A DNA stretch of 64,000 nt from Salipiger profundus (lineage in GTDB: Bacteria > Pseudomonadota > Alphaproteobacteria > Rhodobacterales > Rhodobacteraceae). Every line of letters begins with the position of its first letter. The stretch's first letter is position 1. Positions 8,547 to 17,045 of this stretch are shown piece after piece. A program made the translations under genes and the position numbers. The DNA lies in NCBI RefSeq assembly GCF_001969385.1, contig NZ_CP014796.1, forward strand, positions 372,001 through 436,000, read 5' to 3'. The notes under the pieces were generated by a model that did not search any database, was not told the origin of the DNA, and was given only the letters and a program-made list of their open reading frames with translations.

Positions 8547-9071
8547 ATGTCCCAGACCGACCATCTCAAGACCGACTGCTCGAAATGCGCCGCCCTCTGC
8601 TGTCTCGCGCTGGCATTCGACAAGGGCAAGGATTTCGCCTTCGACAAGAACCCCGGTGAACCCTGCCGGAACCTCGCGGGGCACAGCTGTTCGATCCACG
8701 ACCGGCTGACCGAGGAAGGCTTTCCCGGCTGCGTCGCCTATGACTGTCTTGGTGCCGGAAACCGTGTCGTCCAGGAGGTCTTCACCGGTCGGTCATGGCA
8801 GACCGAGCCTCTCCTGACGCGGCCGATGATGGAAGCCTTCGCCGGCATGCGCGAGGTCCACAAGCGCATCGACCTGCTTCGTGCCGCCGAGACCCTTCCG
8901 CTGACGCCGAGCGATGACCAGGCTCGCCGCGAATTCCTCGACCGTCTCGAGCAGAACCGATGGAGCGGGGCCGAACTGAACGACTTCGAGGTCGGGCTGG
9001 CGCTTGAGATCGACCTGTTCTTCCATTCGATCAGGAGCTACGTCCCCCTCGATCCGTCCGACGGCTGGTAG
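8547..9071 (+). CDS. Cysteine-cluster (YkgJ-like / pentapeptide-protein N-terminal type) protein
   Basis: 174 residues from the ATG at 8547. The N-terminus has the cluster CSKCAALCC and further cysteines in GEPCRNLAGHSC and GFPGCVAYDC, the pattern of YkgJ-like zinc/iron-chelating proteins and of the N-terminal domain found on some pentapeptide-repeat proteins. No pentapeptide repeats follow here; the C-terminal 90 residues are helical. The longer frame from 8349 lacks family similarity before residue 67 and is not used. Function is unknown; a metal-binding role is inferred from the cysteines. Confidence 0.75.
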   Translation: MSQTDHLKTDCSKCAALCCLALAFDKGKDFAFDKNPGEPCRNLAGHSCSIHDRLTEEGFPGCVAYDCLGAGNRVVQEVFTGRSWQTEPLLTRPMMEAFAGMREVHKRIDLLRAAETLPLTPSDDQARREFLDRLEQNRWSGAELNDFEVGLALEIDLFFHSIRSYVPLDPSDGW

Positions 9072-9422
9072 GCGCGGACCGGGCGGCGAGACAAAAGCTC
9101 TGTCGGACACGCCACCGGACCCGAACCGGCACGCCAAGCGGCAAGGACGTCCAGCTGTTTGTCTTCTCCCTCTTTCTCACAATGCTCTCGGTTAGTCGCA
9201 CGACGGACGCAAGGCAGACGAAAGAAGGCACCCGAGCGCCGGCAGGAATGGAGCGAAAGCCCTCGGGGCAAATCTTCGTCCTGCGAGGGGAGCGTCGCCC
9301 TGCCCGCCAGGGGCACCCCCGGGACATGGACGAAGCGCCGAGGAAGACGACGCGCTCGGTCGTTGGCCCGGTGACGCCCACCAGGCCAACGATCCGGCTT
9401 CAGCCCGGAAGGAGCGGTGCCG
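9072..9422. other. Intergenic stretch between convergent genes
   Basis: About 350 bases. Open frames on both strands are fragmentary and resemble no family. The only clear element is a hairpin near the right end (listed separately). Confidence 0.5.
9361..9391 (-). terminator. Hairpin downstream of the OpgD-like gene
   Basis: CGTTGGCC (9361-9368) pairs with GGCCAACG (9384-9391); inside it GGTG (9370-9373) pairs with CACC (9379-9382). It lies 32 bases after the stop of the minus-strand gene. There is no T-run, so factor-independent termination is uncertain. Confidence 0.5.
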
Positions 9423-11036
9423 TCAGGCCTTCGAAGCCAGCAGGCTGCGTAGCTGGCTCGGGAACAGCTGCATCAGCCAGGTCTCGGTGCCCGCAGTGCC
9501 GTTCACGTCCACGTACATGCGCAGGTCGATGGGATCGTCGTCATCCTCGGGAATTTCCGAGAAATCCAGGTCGAATATCGCGCGCCAGTAGTCTTCGCCC
9601 ACCACCGGGTAGGCCGCCTCGCCCGAGATCGCGCCACGCGACGTGGTCACCACCGGCCTGATGCCTTCGTCCCGTCCAAGGCCGGCAAAGCCCATGTCGT
9701 CGAAATCGCAGACGATCTTGACCACGCCCTCGGGGCGCGGCTGGCCCGGGACGCCACCTGCCCCCATTCGCGTCGCGATGAAGCGCGCGGCATTGGGCGG
9801 CACAGGAGCATCCGCGAACCACGTCAGGCGATAGCCGAAATGATGCTCGTCGCCCCCGGCGGACCCGGCAGACGGTGTCCACATGGCGACGATGTTGTCA
9901 TGGATCTCGTCATCGGTGCGCAGCTCGATCAGCGTCACCGCCCCGTCCCCCCAGTCATAGCTCGGCTCGACCCAGGCCGAGGCGCGCTTCTCGTAGAACA
10001 CGCCATCATCCTGATATTCGTCGAAGGCGCGCTCGCGCTGCATGAGGCCGAACCCCTTGACCCCCGGCGCGACAAAGCTGTTGGCAGTGGTGCGCGGCGG
10101 GTTGTTGAGCGGCCGCCAGATGCGTTCGCCGCTGGCCATGTGTATCTCGAGCCCGTCGCTGTCATGCACCTCGGGGCGCCAGTCGGCGGCCACATGCGCG
10201 TTGGGCTTGCCATACCAGTACATCGAGGTCAGCGGCGCGAGGCCGAGCCGTTCGACACCGCTGCGCAGGAAGACATGCGCTTCCACGTCCTGCAGCACGC
10301 CGCGCTCTTCGCGGACCGAGGCGATCTTGTAGGCGCCCGTGGCGCTGGGGCTCTCCAGCAGGGCATAAGCCGTCAACGCGCCATCGCCCTGCTCGTCGAG
10401 CCAGAAGCGTGTGAAGCGCGGGAATTCCTCGGGTCCGTTCGGGATGGCAGTGTCCAGCGCAAGGCCCCGCACCGACAGGCCGAACTGCCCCGAGTAGCCC
10501 GAGGTGCGCCAGTAGGAAGCGCCGAGGAAGGCCATCCAGTCATTGCCTCCCGGCTCGTCCTGCACCCGGAAGCCCGCGAACCCTTCGGTCTGCGAAAGGC
10601 GACGGGCCGGGTTGTCCTCTGGAATGTCAAAGAGCTCGGTGGAAAACGGCACCTCGCGGGCGATACCGTCCTCGAGCGCGTAGATGTGGACGGGTTCGCG
10701 GAAGTAGCGGCCCGGGAAGAAGAACTGCACCGGCGACCGGTCGTCGTCATTCCACAGGGTGCGGTCGGCGCGGTAGCGGATCTGGTTGTGGTAGTCGTAG
10801 TCCACCTGCTCGAGGATATCCTCCTCGGCCACCTCCATGGGGAAATAGTCGCCCTTGGCCAGTGCCTTCGCCAGGTCCTGCAGCCCCTCGAACGAGAACG
10901 TCTTCCCGGGGCCGAGCGCTATGCCCTCCGAGGTCATCTCGTGCTGCGCCCGCGCCACCTCGGGCAGCAGGAAGAAGGCCCCGGCCCCGAGGCCCGAGGC
11001 AAGCATCTGTCGTCGGTTCAATTTCGATCCGGTCAT
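9423..11036 (-). CDS. opgD: OpgD/MdoD-like periplasmic glucan biosynthesis protein
   Basis: 537 residues from the ATG at 11036, which has AAGGAGG just upstream; a GTG two codons earlier is possible. The N-terminus has a Tat-type signal (SKLNRRQMLASG, then a hydrophobic stretch ending PEVARA), as in OpgD, whereas OpgG uses the Sec route. The rest is one MdoG-type domain: GDYFPMEVAEED and YDYHNQIRYRA early, and GEDYWRAIFDLDF late, are characteristic. The protein acts in the periplasm on osmoregulated periplasmic glucans. It stands alone, without an opgH neighbour in the window. Confidence 0.88.
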   Translation of the reverse strand: MTGSKLNRRQMLASGLGAGAFFLLPEVARAQHEMTSEGIALGPGKTFSFEGLQDLAKALAKGDYFPMEVAEEDILEQVDYDYHNQIRYRADRTLWNDDDRSPVQFFFPGRYFREPVHIYALEDGIAREVPFSTELFDIPEDNPARRLSQTEGFAGFRVQDEPGGNDWMAFLGASYWRTSGYSGQFGLSVRGLALDTAIPNGPEEFPRFTRFWLDEQGDGALTAYALLESPSATGAYKIASVREERGVLQDVEAHVFLRSGVERLGLAPLTSMYWYGKPNAHVAADWRPEVHDSDGLEIHMASGERIWRPLNNPPRTTANSFVAPGVKGFGLMQRERAFDEYQDDGVFYEKRASAWVEPSYDWGDGAVTLIELRTDDEIHDNIVAMWTPSAGSAGGDEHHFGYRLTWFADAPVPPNAARFIATRMGAGGVPGQPRPEGVVKIVCDFDDMGFAGLGRDEGIRPVVTTSRGAISGEAAYPVVGEDYWRAIFDLDFSEIPEDDDDPIDLRMYVDVNGTAGTETWLMQLFPSQLRSLLASKA

Positions 11037-11042
11037 CGGCAC

Positions 11043-11542
11043 CTCCTTGGATCAATGCACGCTTTGGCCTGCATTGGGGGAAGCTGGGGCGGCAAGAACA
11101 AATTCAATAATTTGAAACTGGCACGTTCCCGCCAAAGTTGCGGAGATGTCGGCTGAATTCGGGTGCAGGAGCCGCCTTTTTCATCACGCCCCTGCCCTTC
11201 GCCGGGCAAGAAAACTGCTGAGAGACCTCTTGTCGTGCAAGGCGTGCGCCGCCGGTCCGCGCGGAGCTGCAGACTCGATCAGGACCGCCTCCGGGTGACC
11301 GTCCCCGTCAGCCCGCGGACGCGGACACGAATCGTCGCCAATCCACCGTGGGCTGGCCCGCCACTTCCGGTAGGGGATGCACGTTGGCGCATCGAGAGCG
11401 CCCCCGAGAGCCACCGCAAAGAGCCAATGAGCAGTCTTCGACCCAGAAGCGAAAGCGATGCGGACGATCCGGCTGCCTGCGGCGCATCGGCTTGGTTCGG
11501 GCAGACCGGTTCAGAGCCCGCCTGTCAGGACCATCGCCGGGA
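11043..11542. other. Intergenic stretch upstream of the OpgD-like gene
   Basis: About 500 bases. The right half holds only open frames rich in arginine and serine with no family features. An AT-rich pocket with a palindrome sits at 11099-11114 and probably belongs to the OpgD promoter. Nothing else is supported. Confidence 0.5.
11099..11114. promoter_or_regulatory. AT-rich palindrome upstream of the OpgD-like gene
   Basis: CAAATT-CAAT-AATTTG is a perfect 6-bp inverted repeat in a GC-rich surround, about 60 bases before the OpgD start. It could be an operator or part of a promoter; no consensus -35/-10 pair is convincing. Confidence 0.3.
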
Positions 11543-12010
11543 TCAGGCGGCCTCGTAACTGGCAAAGACCTCTGTCGTGCCGTCCTTGCGGATCAGCAGC
11601 ACGTCGTAGGCGTCACGCTCGGCCTCCGGTCCCATGCCGGGGGAGCCGTAGGGCATGCCCGGCACGGCGAGCCCGACGGCCTCAGGCCTTTCGGCCAGCA
11701 GCCTGCGGATCTCGGGCACGGGGACGTGCCCCTCGATCATGTAGCCCTCGACCTCGCCCGTGTGGCAGGAGGTCACGTCCTGCGGGATGCCCTTGTCGAG
11801 CTTGTGGCGGAACAGGGCCGTGCCGAGGCTGTTCTCGGTGGTCACGGCGAAGCCCTCGCGTTGCAGGATCTCGATCCAGGCCGTGCAGCATCCGCAATTC
11901 GGATCCTTGAGAACGTGGATCGCGGGGCCGGACTGCGCCATCGCCGCGAACGGACTTGCCAGGGCCAGGCCGGCGGCGCCGGTCATCATGCTGCGTCTCG
12001 TAAGGGTCAT
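11543..12010 (-). CDS. DUF411 metal-binding periplasmic protein
   Basis: 155 residues. The N-terminus (MTLTRRSMMTGAAGLALAS, cleavage near AMAQ) is an export signal with a twin-arginine-like pair. The mature part begins with the DUF411 hallmark DPNCGCCTAWIE and ends in the conserved GMPYGSPGM region. DUF411 proteins are found with copper and other metal resistance genes and are thought to bind metal in the periplasm. The gene lies 13 bases downstream of the P-type ATPase on the same strand, so both are probably one transcript. Confidence 0.88.
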   Translation of the reverse strand: MTLTRRSMMTGAAGLALASPFAAMAQSGPAIHVLKDPNCGCCTAWIEILQREGFAVTTENSLGTALFRHKLDKGIPQDVTSCHTGEVEGYMIEGHVPVPEIRRLLAERPEAVGLAVPGMPYGSPGMGPEAERDAYDVLLIRKDGTTEVFASYEAA

Positions 12011-12023
12011 GTCAGGTCTCCTG

Positions 12024-14285
12024 TCAGGCGGTCGCGGCTTTCCGGCGACCGGTATCCGCGGTCATGGTGTCAGAGGCAGCGGCGGGACGAAAGCCCAGCA
12101 GCCGTAACGCGTTCAGCGTGACCAGCACGGTTGCGCCGGTATCGGCCAGGATCGCGATCCAGAGGCCTGTAAACCCGAGGATCGTGGTCACGAGAAAGAA
12201 GGCCTTCAAACCGAGCGCAATGGCGATGTTCTGCCGGATGTTGGCCATGGTGGCCCGCGCAAGTCGGATCGTGCCTGCCGCATCGGTGACGCGGTTGCGC
12301 AGGATCGCCGCGTCCGCGGTCTCCAGCGCGACGTCGGTCCCGGAACCCATGGCCACACCGACATGCGCGGCCGCCAGTGCTGGCGCGTCGTTGATGCCGT
12401 CGCCGATCATCATCACACGCGCGTTCGCAGTCAGATCACGGATCGCCGTCACCTTGTCCTCCGGCATGAGGCCCGCGCGATGGTCGAGCCCGAGCCCATC
12501 GGCGATGGCCTCGGCGGTGCGCGGGTTGTCGCCAGTGAGCATCACCGATGCGATCCCGAGCTCATCGAGTTCTGCGATCGCCTTCGCGGCGTCGGCGCGA
12601 GGCTCGTCCCTCAGTGCGATCAGGCCAAGCGCCGTGGCATCGCGCACCACCACCACCACTGTCTGCCCCTCGGCCTCAAGCGCGGCAATGCGGGCACGAC
12701 CGGCGTCCGTCAGTATCCCGAGTTCCTCAGCCAGCCGGGGGGAACCGGCGCGAACGGTGGCGCCGCCGACCGTCGCTTCTGCCCCCAGTCCGGGCAGCAC
12801 CCGCGCGCCGGAGGTCATGGCAGCCCTCACGCCGCGTCGCTCGGCCTCGGCGCAGATCGCCAGGGCCAGGGGGTGGCTCGCCCCCTTCTCAATGCCAGCC
12901 GCGACCGACAGCAGCCCGGCTTCATCCCCCGTGAACACGGAGAGGTCGGTCACGCGTGGACGGCCATGGGTCAGCGTGCCGGTCTTGTCGAAGGCGACAT
13001 GGGTGACGCTTGCTGCCGCCTCGATCACCTTGCCGCCTTTCATCAGGAGACCGTTGCGGGCACCGGTGGAGAGCGCCGAGGCGATGGAAGCCGGAACTGA
13101 AATCACCAGCGCACAGGGACAGCCGATCAGCAGCAGGGCCAGGGCGCGATAGGTCCACTCTCCCCAGGGCTGGCCGAACGCCAGCGGCGGCAGAACCGCA
13201 ACCAGTACGGCGGCGCCCACCACGGCGGGCATGTAGACCCGGCTGAAGCGGTCGATGAACCGTTCGGTCGGTGCGCGGGCGCTCTCCGCCTCGGCAACCA
13301 GCCGCACGATGCGGGCAATCGTATTGTCCTCGGCCATCTTCGTGACACGCACACGCAGCAGCGCCTCGGTGTTGATCGAACCGGCAAAGACCTTTGATCC
13401 GGACTCCTTCATGCTCGGGACGCTCTCGCCGGTCACCGGGCTTTCGTCGACGCCGGAGGCGCCCTCGATCACCTCGCCGTCGCAGGGAATCCGATCGCCG
13501 GGGCGCACCTGCACGACATGGCCAATGCTCAGCCGATCAGGCACCACCTCGCGGGTCGTCCGCCCCACCTCCAGGCGCGCGGTCTTCGGCACCAGGCGAC
13601 CGAGCGCGCGGATGCTGTCGCGGGCCTTCCCGGCCGAGACCCCCTCGAGCAATTCGCCGACCGCGAAGAGGAAGACCACCAGGGCGGCCTCTTCCGGCTC
13701 TCCGATCACCAGCGCACCGGCCGCGGCGATGGTCATCAGCATCTCGATGGTGAAGGGCATGCCCGCCCGTGCCATGGCAAGGGCGCGTCGCGCGACGGGG
13801 TAGAGCCCGATGAGTGTGGCCAGCACAAAGGCCCAATGCGCGACTTCGGCCCCGACCAAGCCGCGCGTCCCCCAGGCAAGCGCCAGCAGCACGCCGGTGC
13901 CGATCACCAGCCGCCCCTTGTGGGTCCGATACCAAACAGGGTCTCCGGCATCCTGCGCAGAAGGGGTTTCCGTGCCGTCCGTCTCCGGAATGCCGCCCGT
14001 TGCCGGAGACGCGTCCTCCGGCAGGACAAACCCGCCCTTCGGCTGTTCCGGGCGCGCACCTTTCGGCGCGATGCCGAAGCCTAGCCCGCGCACCGCCGTC
14101 TCGATCTGTTCAGGCGAGGACTGGCCTTCATCCAGCGAGAGGCGCAGCCGCTCCGTCATCAGCGCCACGTCTACGTCGCCGACGCCGGGCAGGCGTTCAA
14201 CCGCGCCGCGCACCTTGGCTGCGCAGGAGCCGCAGTCCATGCCGGTGACGCGCCATTCATGTTCCGTGCTGCTTCCAACCGACAT
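12024..14285 (-). CDS. Heavy-metal P1B-type ATPase (ZntA/CadA-like exporter)
   Basis: 753 residues. A single N-terminal HMA domain with GMDCGSCAAKV, eight predicted membrane helices, the ion motif CPC in LIGCPCALV (about residue 387), the phosphorylation site DKTGTLT (about 433) and the hinge GDGINDAPAL are all intact. The CPC motif with DKTG and this length fit Zn/Cd/Pb exporters rather than copper ATPases. It pumps toxic divalent metal out of the cytoplasm. It is transcribed from the MerR-type promoter at 14319-14349, divergent from the MerR gene, and shares its transcript with the DUF411 gene. The exact metal is not decided by sequence alone. Confidence 0.93.
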   Translation of the reverse strand: MSVGSSTEHEWRVTGMDCGSCAAKVRGAVERLPGVGDVDVALMTERLRLSLDEGQSSPEQIETAVRGLGFGIAPKGARPEQPKGGFVLPEDASPATGGIPETDGTETPSAQDAGDPVWYRTHKGRLVIGTGVLLALAWGTRGLVGAEVAHWAFVLATLIGLYPVARRALAMARAGMPFTIEMLMTIAAAGALVIGEPEEAALVVFLFAVGELLEGVSAGKARDSIRALGRLVPKTARLEVGRTTREVVPDRLSIGHVVQVRPGDRIPCDGEVIEGASGVDESPVTGESVPSMKESGSKVFAGSINTEALLRVRVTKMAEDNTIARIVRLVAEAESARAPTERFIDRFSRVYMPAVVGAAVLVAVLPPLAFGQPWGEWTYRALALLLIGCPCALVISVPASIASALSTGARNGLLMKGGKVIEAAASVTHVAFDKTGTLTHGRPRVTDLSVFTGDEAGLLSVAAGIEKGASHPLALAICAEAERRGVRAAMTSGARVLPGLGAEATVGGATVRAGSPRLAEELGILTDAGRARIAALEAEGQTVVVVVRDATALGLIALRDEPRADAAKAIAELDELGIASVMLTGDNPRTAEAIADGLGLDHRAGLMPEDKVTAIRDLTANARVMMIGDGINDAPALAAAHVGVAMGSGTDVALETADAAILRNRVTDAAGTIRLARATMANIRQNIAIALGLKAFFLVTTILGFTGLWIAILADTGATVLVTLNALRLLGFRPAAASDTMTADTGRRKAATA

Positions 14286-14318
14286 GCTGTCTCCCCTTGT
14301 GAGTCCCGGTCGGCCACC

Positions 14319-14349
14319 GATATAGGAGCTACAGCAACTGTAGGTTCAA
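14319..14349 (-). promoter_or_regulatory. MerR-type promoter/operator of the metal ATPase operon
   Basis: On the minus strand TTGAAC (14349-14344) and TATATC (14324-14319) form -35 and -10 boxes separated by 19 bp, the overlong spacing that MerR-family activators untwist. Between them lies the perfect dyad CTACAG-CAA-CTGTAG (14329-14343). This is the expected binding site of the divergent MerR gene product. Confidence 0.85.
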
Positions 14350-14395
14350 GACCTTTTTTTTTCAGGGGCCGTGGGCCCGGCTCGGGAGAAACCAC

Positions 14396-14824
14396 ATGCT
14401 GTCTATCGGCACACTGGCAAAGCGCACCGGCACCAAGGTGCAGACGATCCGATACTATGAGCAGATCGGACTGATGCCTGAGCCCGGACGGACCGGCGGC
14501 GGCCAGCGCCGCTATGGCGACGCCGAACTCGACCGGCTGGCCTTCATCCGTCATTCCCGCGATCTCGGCTTCCCGCTCGACGCGATCCGCGAACTCCTCG
14601 ACCTTTCGGACAGCCCGGAACGCTCCTGCGCACAGGTCGACGACGTTGCCAGGAAGCAGCTGAAGGCGGTGCAGGCGCGCATCGCGAGGCTGCAATCCCT
14701 GGAGACCGAACTGCGCCGCATGATCGGCGCGTGTCAAAGTGACCGGGTCGCTGACTGCCGCATCCTCGAGGTGCTGCGCGACCACGAGGAATGTCTGTCC
14801 GATCATAAGGGCGGCGCCCTGTGA
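14396..14824 (+). CDS. MerR-family metal-responsive regulator (CadR/PbrR/ZntR type)
   Basis: 142 residues. The N-terminal winged helix (IGTLAKRTGTKVQTIRYYE, EQIGLMPEP) is classic MerR, followed by a long dimerisation helix. Cysteines at about 78, 113 and 121 sit at the positions used for metal binding by CadR/PbrR-type regulators. It is divergent from the P-type ATPase and should activate it from the 19-bp-spacer promoter when metal is bound. Zn, Cd or Pb are the candidates; the cysteine pattern favours Cd/Pb, but this is inference. Confidence 0.9.
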   Translation: MLSIGTLAKRTGTKVQTIRYYEQIGLMPEPGRTGGGQRRYGDAELDRLAFIRHSRDLGFPLDAIRELLDLSDSPERSCAQVDDVARKQLKAVQARIARLQSLETELRRMIGACQSDRVADCRILEVLRDHEECLSDHKGGAL

Positions 14825-15282
14825 CACGGAATACTCCGATCTCGCCACGTCTCGCGCTTCCGGAAAACGCGGGTTGCGTCAGGCGCTGATCGCACCGCGA
14901 TCATGCCTCGAACCGGTGGCGCGCACCCGACTGGTGGCCTCTCTCTCCTGAATGCGGTCGGTTATCCCCGCTGACTGTCTCGGCTTCCGGTCCCGCCGGA
15001 CGCGCCAAGCTCGCTTGCCGTCGCAGCAGCCCTTGGCACCCGATCTGGCGAAGGATTTGCCAGCCCTTCCCGTCTCGCCGGCCTCTTGTGCCGCGCGTCG
15101 CACGTCCGACAATTTCAGATGGGCGGTCAGCCATCTGACGCACCCGGCGCGACCGGAAAACCGGGAGAACGGTGCGTCGCACTTGCGGTCCCTGTCCGTG
15201 ACACCCATACCGCCGGTTGACTCTGCGGCTCCTCACCGCTGCACTGGCGCTTCAAGCAACTGACATCCGAACTGGGTCCGAC
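14825..15282. other. Intergenic stretch, no gene seen
   Basis: About 460 bases between the MerR gene and the exonuclease gene. Frames on both strands are Arg/Ser/Ala-rich and match no family. No tRNA-like fold or clear terminator was seen. Confidence 0.4.
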
Positions 15283-15909
15283 ATGGTCAGACAGCCTCTT
15301 TGCGCTTCGGCGCCAGCCGCCTTCCGCGCCCTCGAGGCCGTCTTGTCGGAAACGTATCGGTTCATCGCGATTGACGTGGAAACCGCCAACTCGGACGCCA
15401 GCAGCATCTGCCAGATCGGGCTTGCCTGTGTCGGCGAGACGGGCGTGGAAGAGGTCGTTACCCTCCTGATCGACCCGCGGTGTCATTTCGCGGGAATGAA
15501 CATCCAGATCCACGGCATCCGCCCCGAGCACGTCTCCGGTGAACCTCTGTTCGAGGAATTCCTGGACGCGGTTGGCGATTTCCTCGAGCGGCACGCGCTG
15601 TTCCAGCACAGCTCGTTCGACGGCCGGGCGATCCGCAGTGCAACCGAGGCATGCGGCCGAGTGGCCGCTCCACTGCAATGGCACGACAGCGTCCGTGTCG
15701 CGCGCCGTGCGTGGCCCGAGTTCAAGGGCAATGGCGGGCATGGGCTCGGCCACCTCAAGAACGCACTGGGACTGGACTTCCGCCATCACGATGCGGGCGA
15801 GGATGCCCGGGCGTCTGCCGAGATCGTGCTGATGGCAGAGGCCCTGATGGGGAAACCGTTCCAGGATATACTTGGCTCAAGTCCGAGCGGATCGAAGAAA
15901 CGAGCATAG
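15283..15909 (+). CDS. DEDDh 3'-5' exonuclease domain protein (split from its BRCT domain)
   Basis: 208 residues from the ATG at 15283; the longer frame starts at a TTG (15217) with unrelated sequence. The DnaQ-type core is clear: IAIDVETANSD carries the first acidic pair (ExoI), and HHDAGEDARA is the ExoIII region with the catalytic His and Asp. Proteins of this kind usually continue into a C-terminal BRCT domain. Here the frame stops at 15909, while the BRCT domain follows in the next frame from about 15,900. The exonuclease half looks intact. It likely acts on DNA ends in repair. Confidence 0.8.
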   Translation: MVRQPLCASAPAAFRALEAVLSETYRFIAIDVETANSDASSICQIGLACVGETGVEEVVTLLIDPRCHFAGMNIQIHGIRPEHVSGEPLFEEFLDAVGDFLERHALFQHSSFDGRAIRSATEACGRVAAPLQWHDSVRVARRAWPEFKGNGGHGLGHLKNALGLDFRHHDAGEDARASAEIVLMAEALMGKPFQDILGSSPSGSKKRA

Positions 15910-16207
15910 GTCGCGCGCGGCCCGGGCCGATGGCCCGCTGTCAGGCAAGATCGCCGTGTTCACCGGTGCGCTCACCATGTCGCGCCGCGAGGCTGCCGAG
16001 GCCGCAGCGCGTGTCGGCATCACCACATCACAAAGCGTGTCGAAAAAGATCCATATGCTGGTCGTCGGTGACCAGGACCTCTCGGCGCTGGCGACGGGAG
16101 GCCACAAGAACGCCAAGCACCGGAAGGCCGAACAACTCATTGCCGAGGGACACGACCTGAAGATCATCGGAGAAACGGAGTTCCTGGCATTCGTCGCCAC
16201 GACCTGA
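15872..16207 (+). pseudogene. BRCT domain detached by frame change from the exonuclease gene
   Basis: The frame reads DGPLSGKIAVFTGAL and then MSRREAAEAAARVG, KKIHMLVVGDQD and HRKAEQLIAEG, a complete BRCT domain of the type attached to DnaQ-like exonucleases. It lies one base out of phase with the preceding exonuclease frame and overlaps its end. An ATG at 15872 gives 111 residues, but the first 20 look like out-of-frame sequence rather than a natural N-terminus. A single-base change between about 15,880 and 15,935 would restore one protein of roughly 310 residues. Recent mutation, assembly error or recoding are all possible. Confidence 0.65.
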
Positions 16208-16565
16208 ACCGGCCTGGGAGTCGGATCTCAGGGGTGAACTTCAACATGTTGGCAGCCATTTGGCCCGCAGAGGCGATTGCGGAGCGGACCATGCGTCCGA
16301 GCCTCTGCTTGCCTGCCTGTGGATCGAAACCGGTCCACCCAAGGCTGAAACGGGCGCCGGCGTGGCACAGGATGCCCTGAGCCTGCTGCGGCGTCTCCCT
16401 GAACCAGTCGGCGTCCGACGGCCGCAATCACCATACGCCGCTATCGGAGCAGGACGAGCAAGCCTGCGCTCTCGCAGGTTGCTGCAGGAGCGACGAGATC
16501 GAAACGCAAGGGCATTCCAGGCATCATCAATCTGGTACCCGCGGCCGGTCGCACACTAATAGTTT

Positions 16566-16655
16566 GAAATCAATCGGTTGGCCTGAAATTTTGTCCACCA
16601 AATGCGGCAGATACCCGCTATAGAAATCAAATGGTTAGCGACGACCTGTCCACCA
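16566..16655. repeat. Imperfect direct repeat, two copies
   Basis: GAAATCAATCGGTTGGC (16566-16582) then TGTCCACCA (16592-16600) recurs as GAAATCAAATGGTTAGC (16623-16639) then TGTCCACCA (16647-16655), 14 of 17 plus 9 of 9 matches. It could be a remnant of a recombination site or a local duplication. Function unknown. Confidence 0.45.
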
Positions 16656-16809
16656 TGAAATCCGGTCCTCTTAGCCCCCCTTTGCTCCACCCGAACCGGA
16701 TCTCCTCCGGCCGCCCTACCCGCCCGGACGCCGAGCGCCGCAGCCGCGTCCGGGGGTGTCCATCCGGGAGGTCCGGCAAGTGCAGGGTCACCTGGTGACC
16801 GCAGCGCAT
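16627..16809 (-). pseudogene. Zinc-ribbon-type small protein fragment, relative of 18119-18340
   Basis: 60 residues reading MRCGHQVTLHLPDLPDG and ending GRPEEIRFGWSKGG plus an unrelated tail. The pattern CGH-x-V-x-L, D-x-P and GRPxEIRxGWS matches the intact-looking gene at 18119-18340. The copy here has lost the second zinc ligand pair (CSRCG is replaced by SASGRV), so it is probably a decayed paralogue. Such proteins are common near phage genes in Rhodobacterales; their role is unknown. Confidence 0.45.
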
Positions 16810-16865
16810 TGGAGGGAAGCATCGTGACCGATTTCCATCTCGTCACTGAAATTGACGCTCCACGC

Positions 16866-17045
16866 CTAGAGGAGCAGTGCCAGTCCGCCCACTACACTGA
16901 CGATGACCAGCGCAATCAGGAGTATCACCCAAAACCACCACCGATTATAAAGCGGCGTTACTGAGTAACACGCACCACACCGGGAGCTCCCGAAGCGAAG
17001 AGCGTGTTCACAGCTACTGCACAGAAAGAAACGTGCCGTGCTCAT
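16866..17045 (-). CDS. Small zinc-ribbon membrane protein
   Basis: 59 residues from the ATG at 17045, with GGTAGG upstream on the minus strand; a TTG five codons earlier is possible. Four cysteines in two CxxC knuckles (CSSCEHALRFGSSRCGACY) form a likely zinc ribbon, followed by one hydrophobic helix (WWFWVILLIALVIVSVVGG). The topology is a cytoplasmic or periplasmic Zn-knuckle tethered to the membrane. Family not recognised. Confidence 0.55.
   Translation of the reverse strand: MSTARFFLCSSCEHALRFGSSRCGACYSVTPLYNRWWFWVILLIALVIVSVVGGLALLL

Larger units (their letters stand above)
16208..16865. other. Accessory stretch with decayed sequence
   Basis: About 660 bases. It holds a zinc-ribbon gene fragment on the minus strand (16627-16809) and an imperfect direct repeat (16566-16655). 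The left half, 16208-16560, has only unconvincing frames. Confidence 0.4.

Noticed and set aside
11163..11558. Plus-strand frame of 131 codons
   Set aside because: Ser/Arg/Pro-rich without family similarity, overlaps the end of the DUF411 gene, no ribosome site.
14879..15208. Minus-strand frame of 109 codons in the gap before the exonuclease gene
   Set aside because: Composition is Arg/Ser-rich, with no hydrophobic core pattern and no recognisable family.
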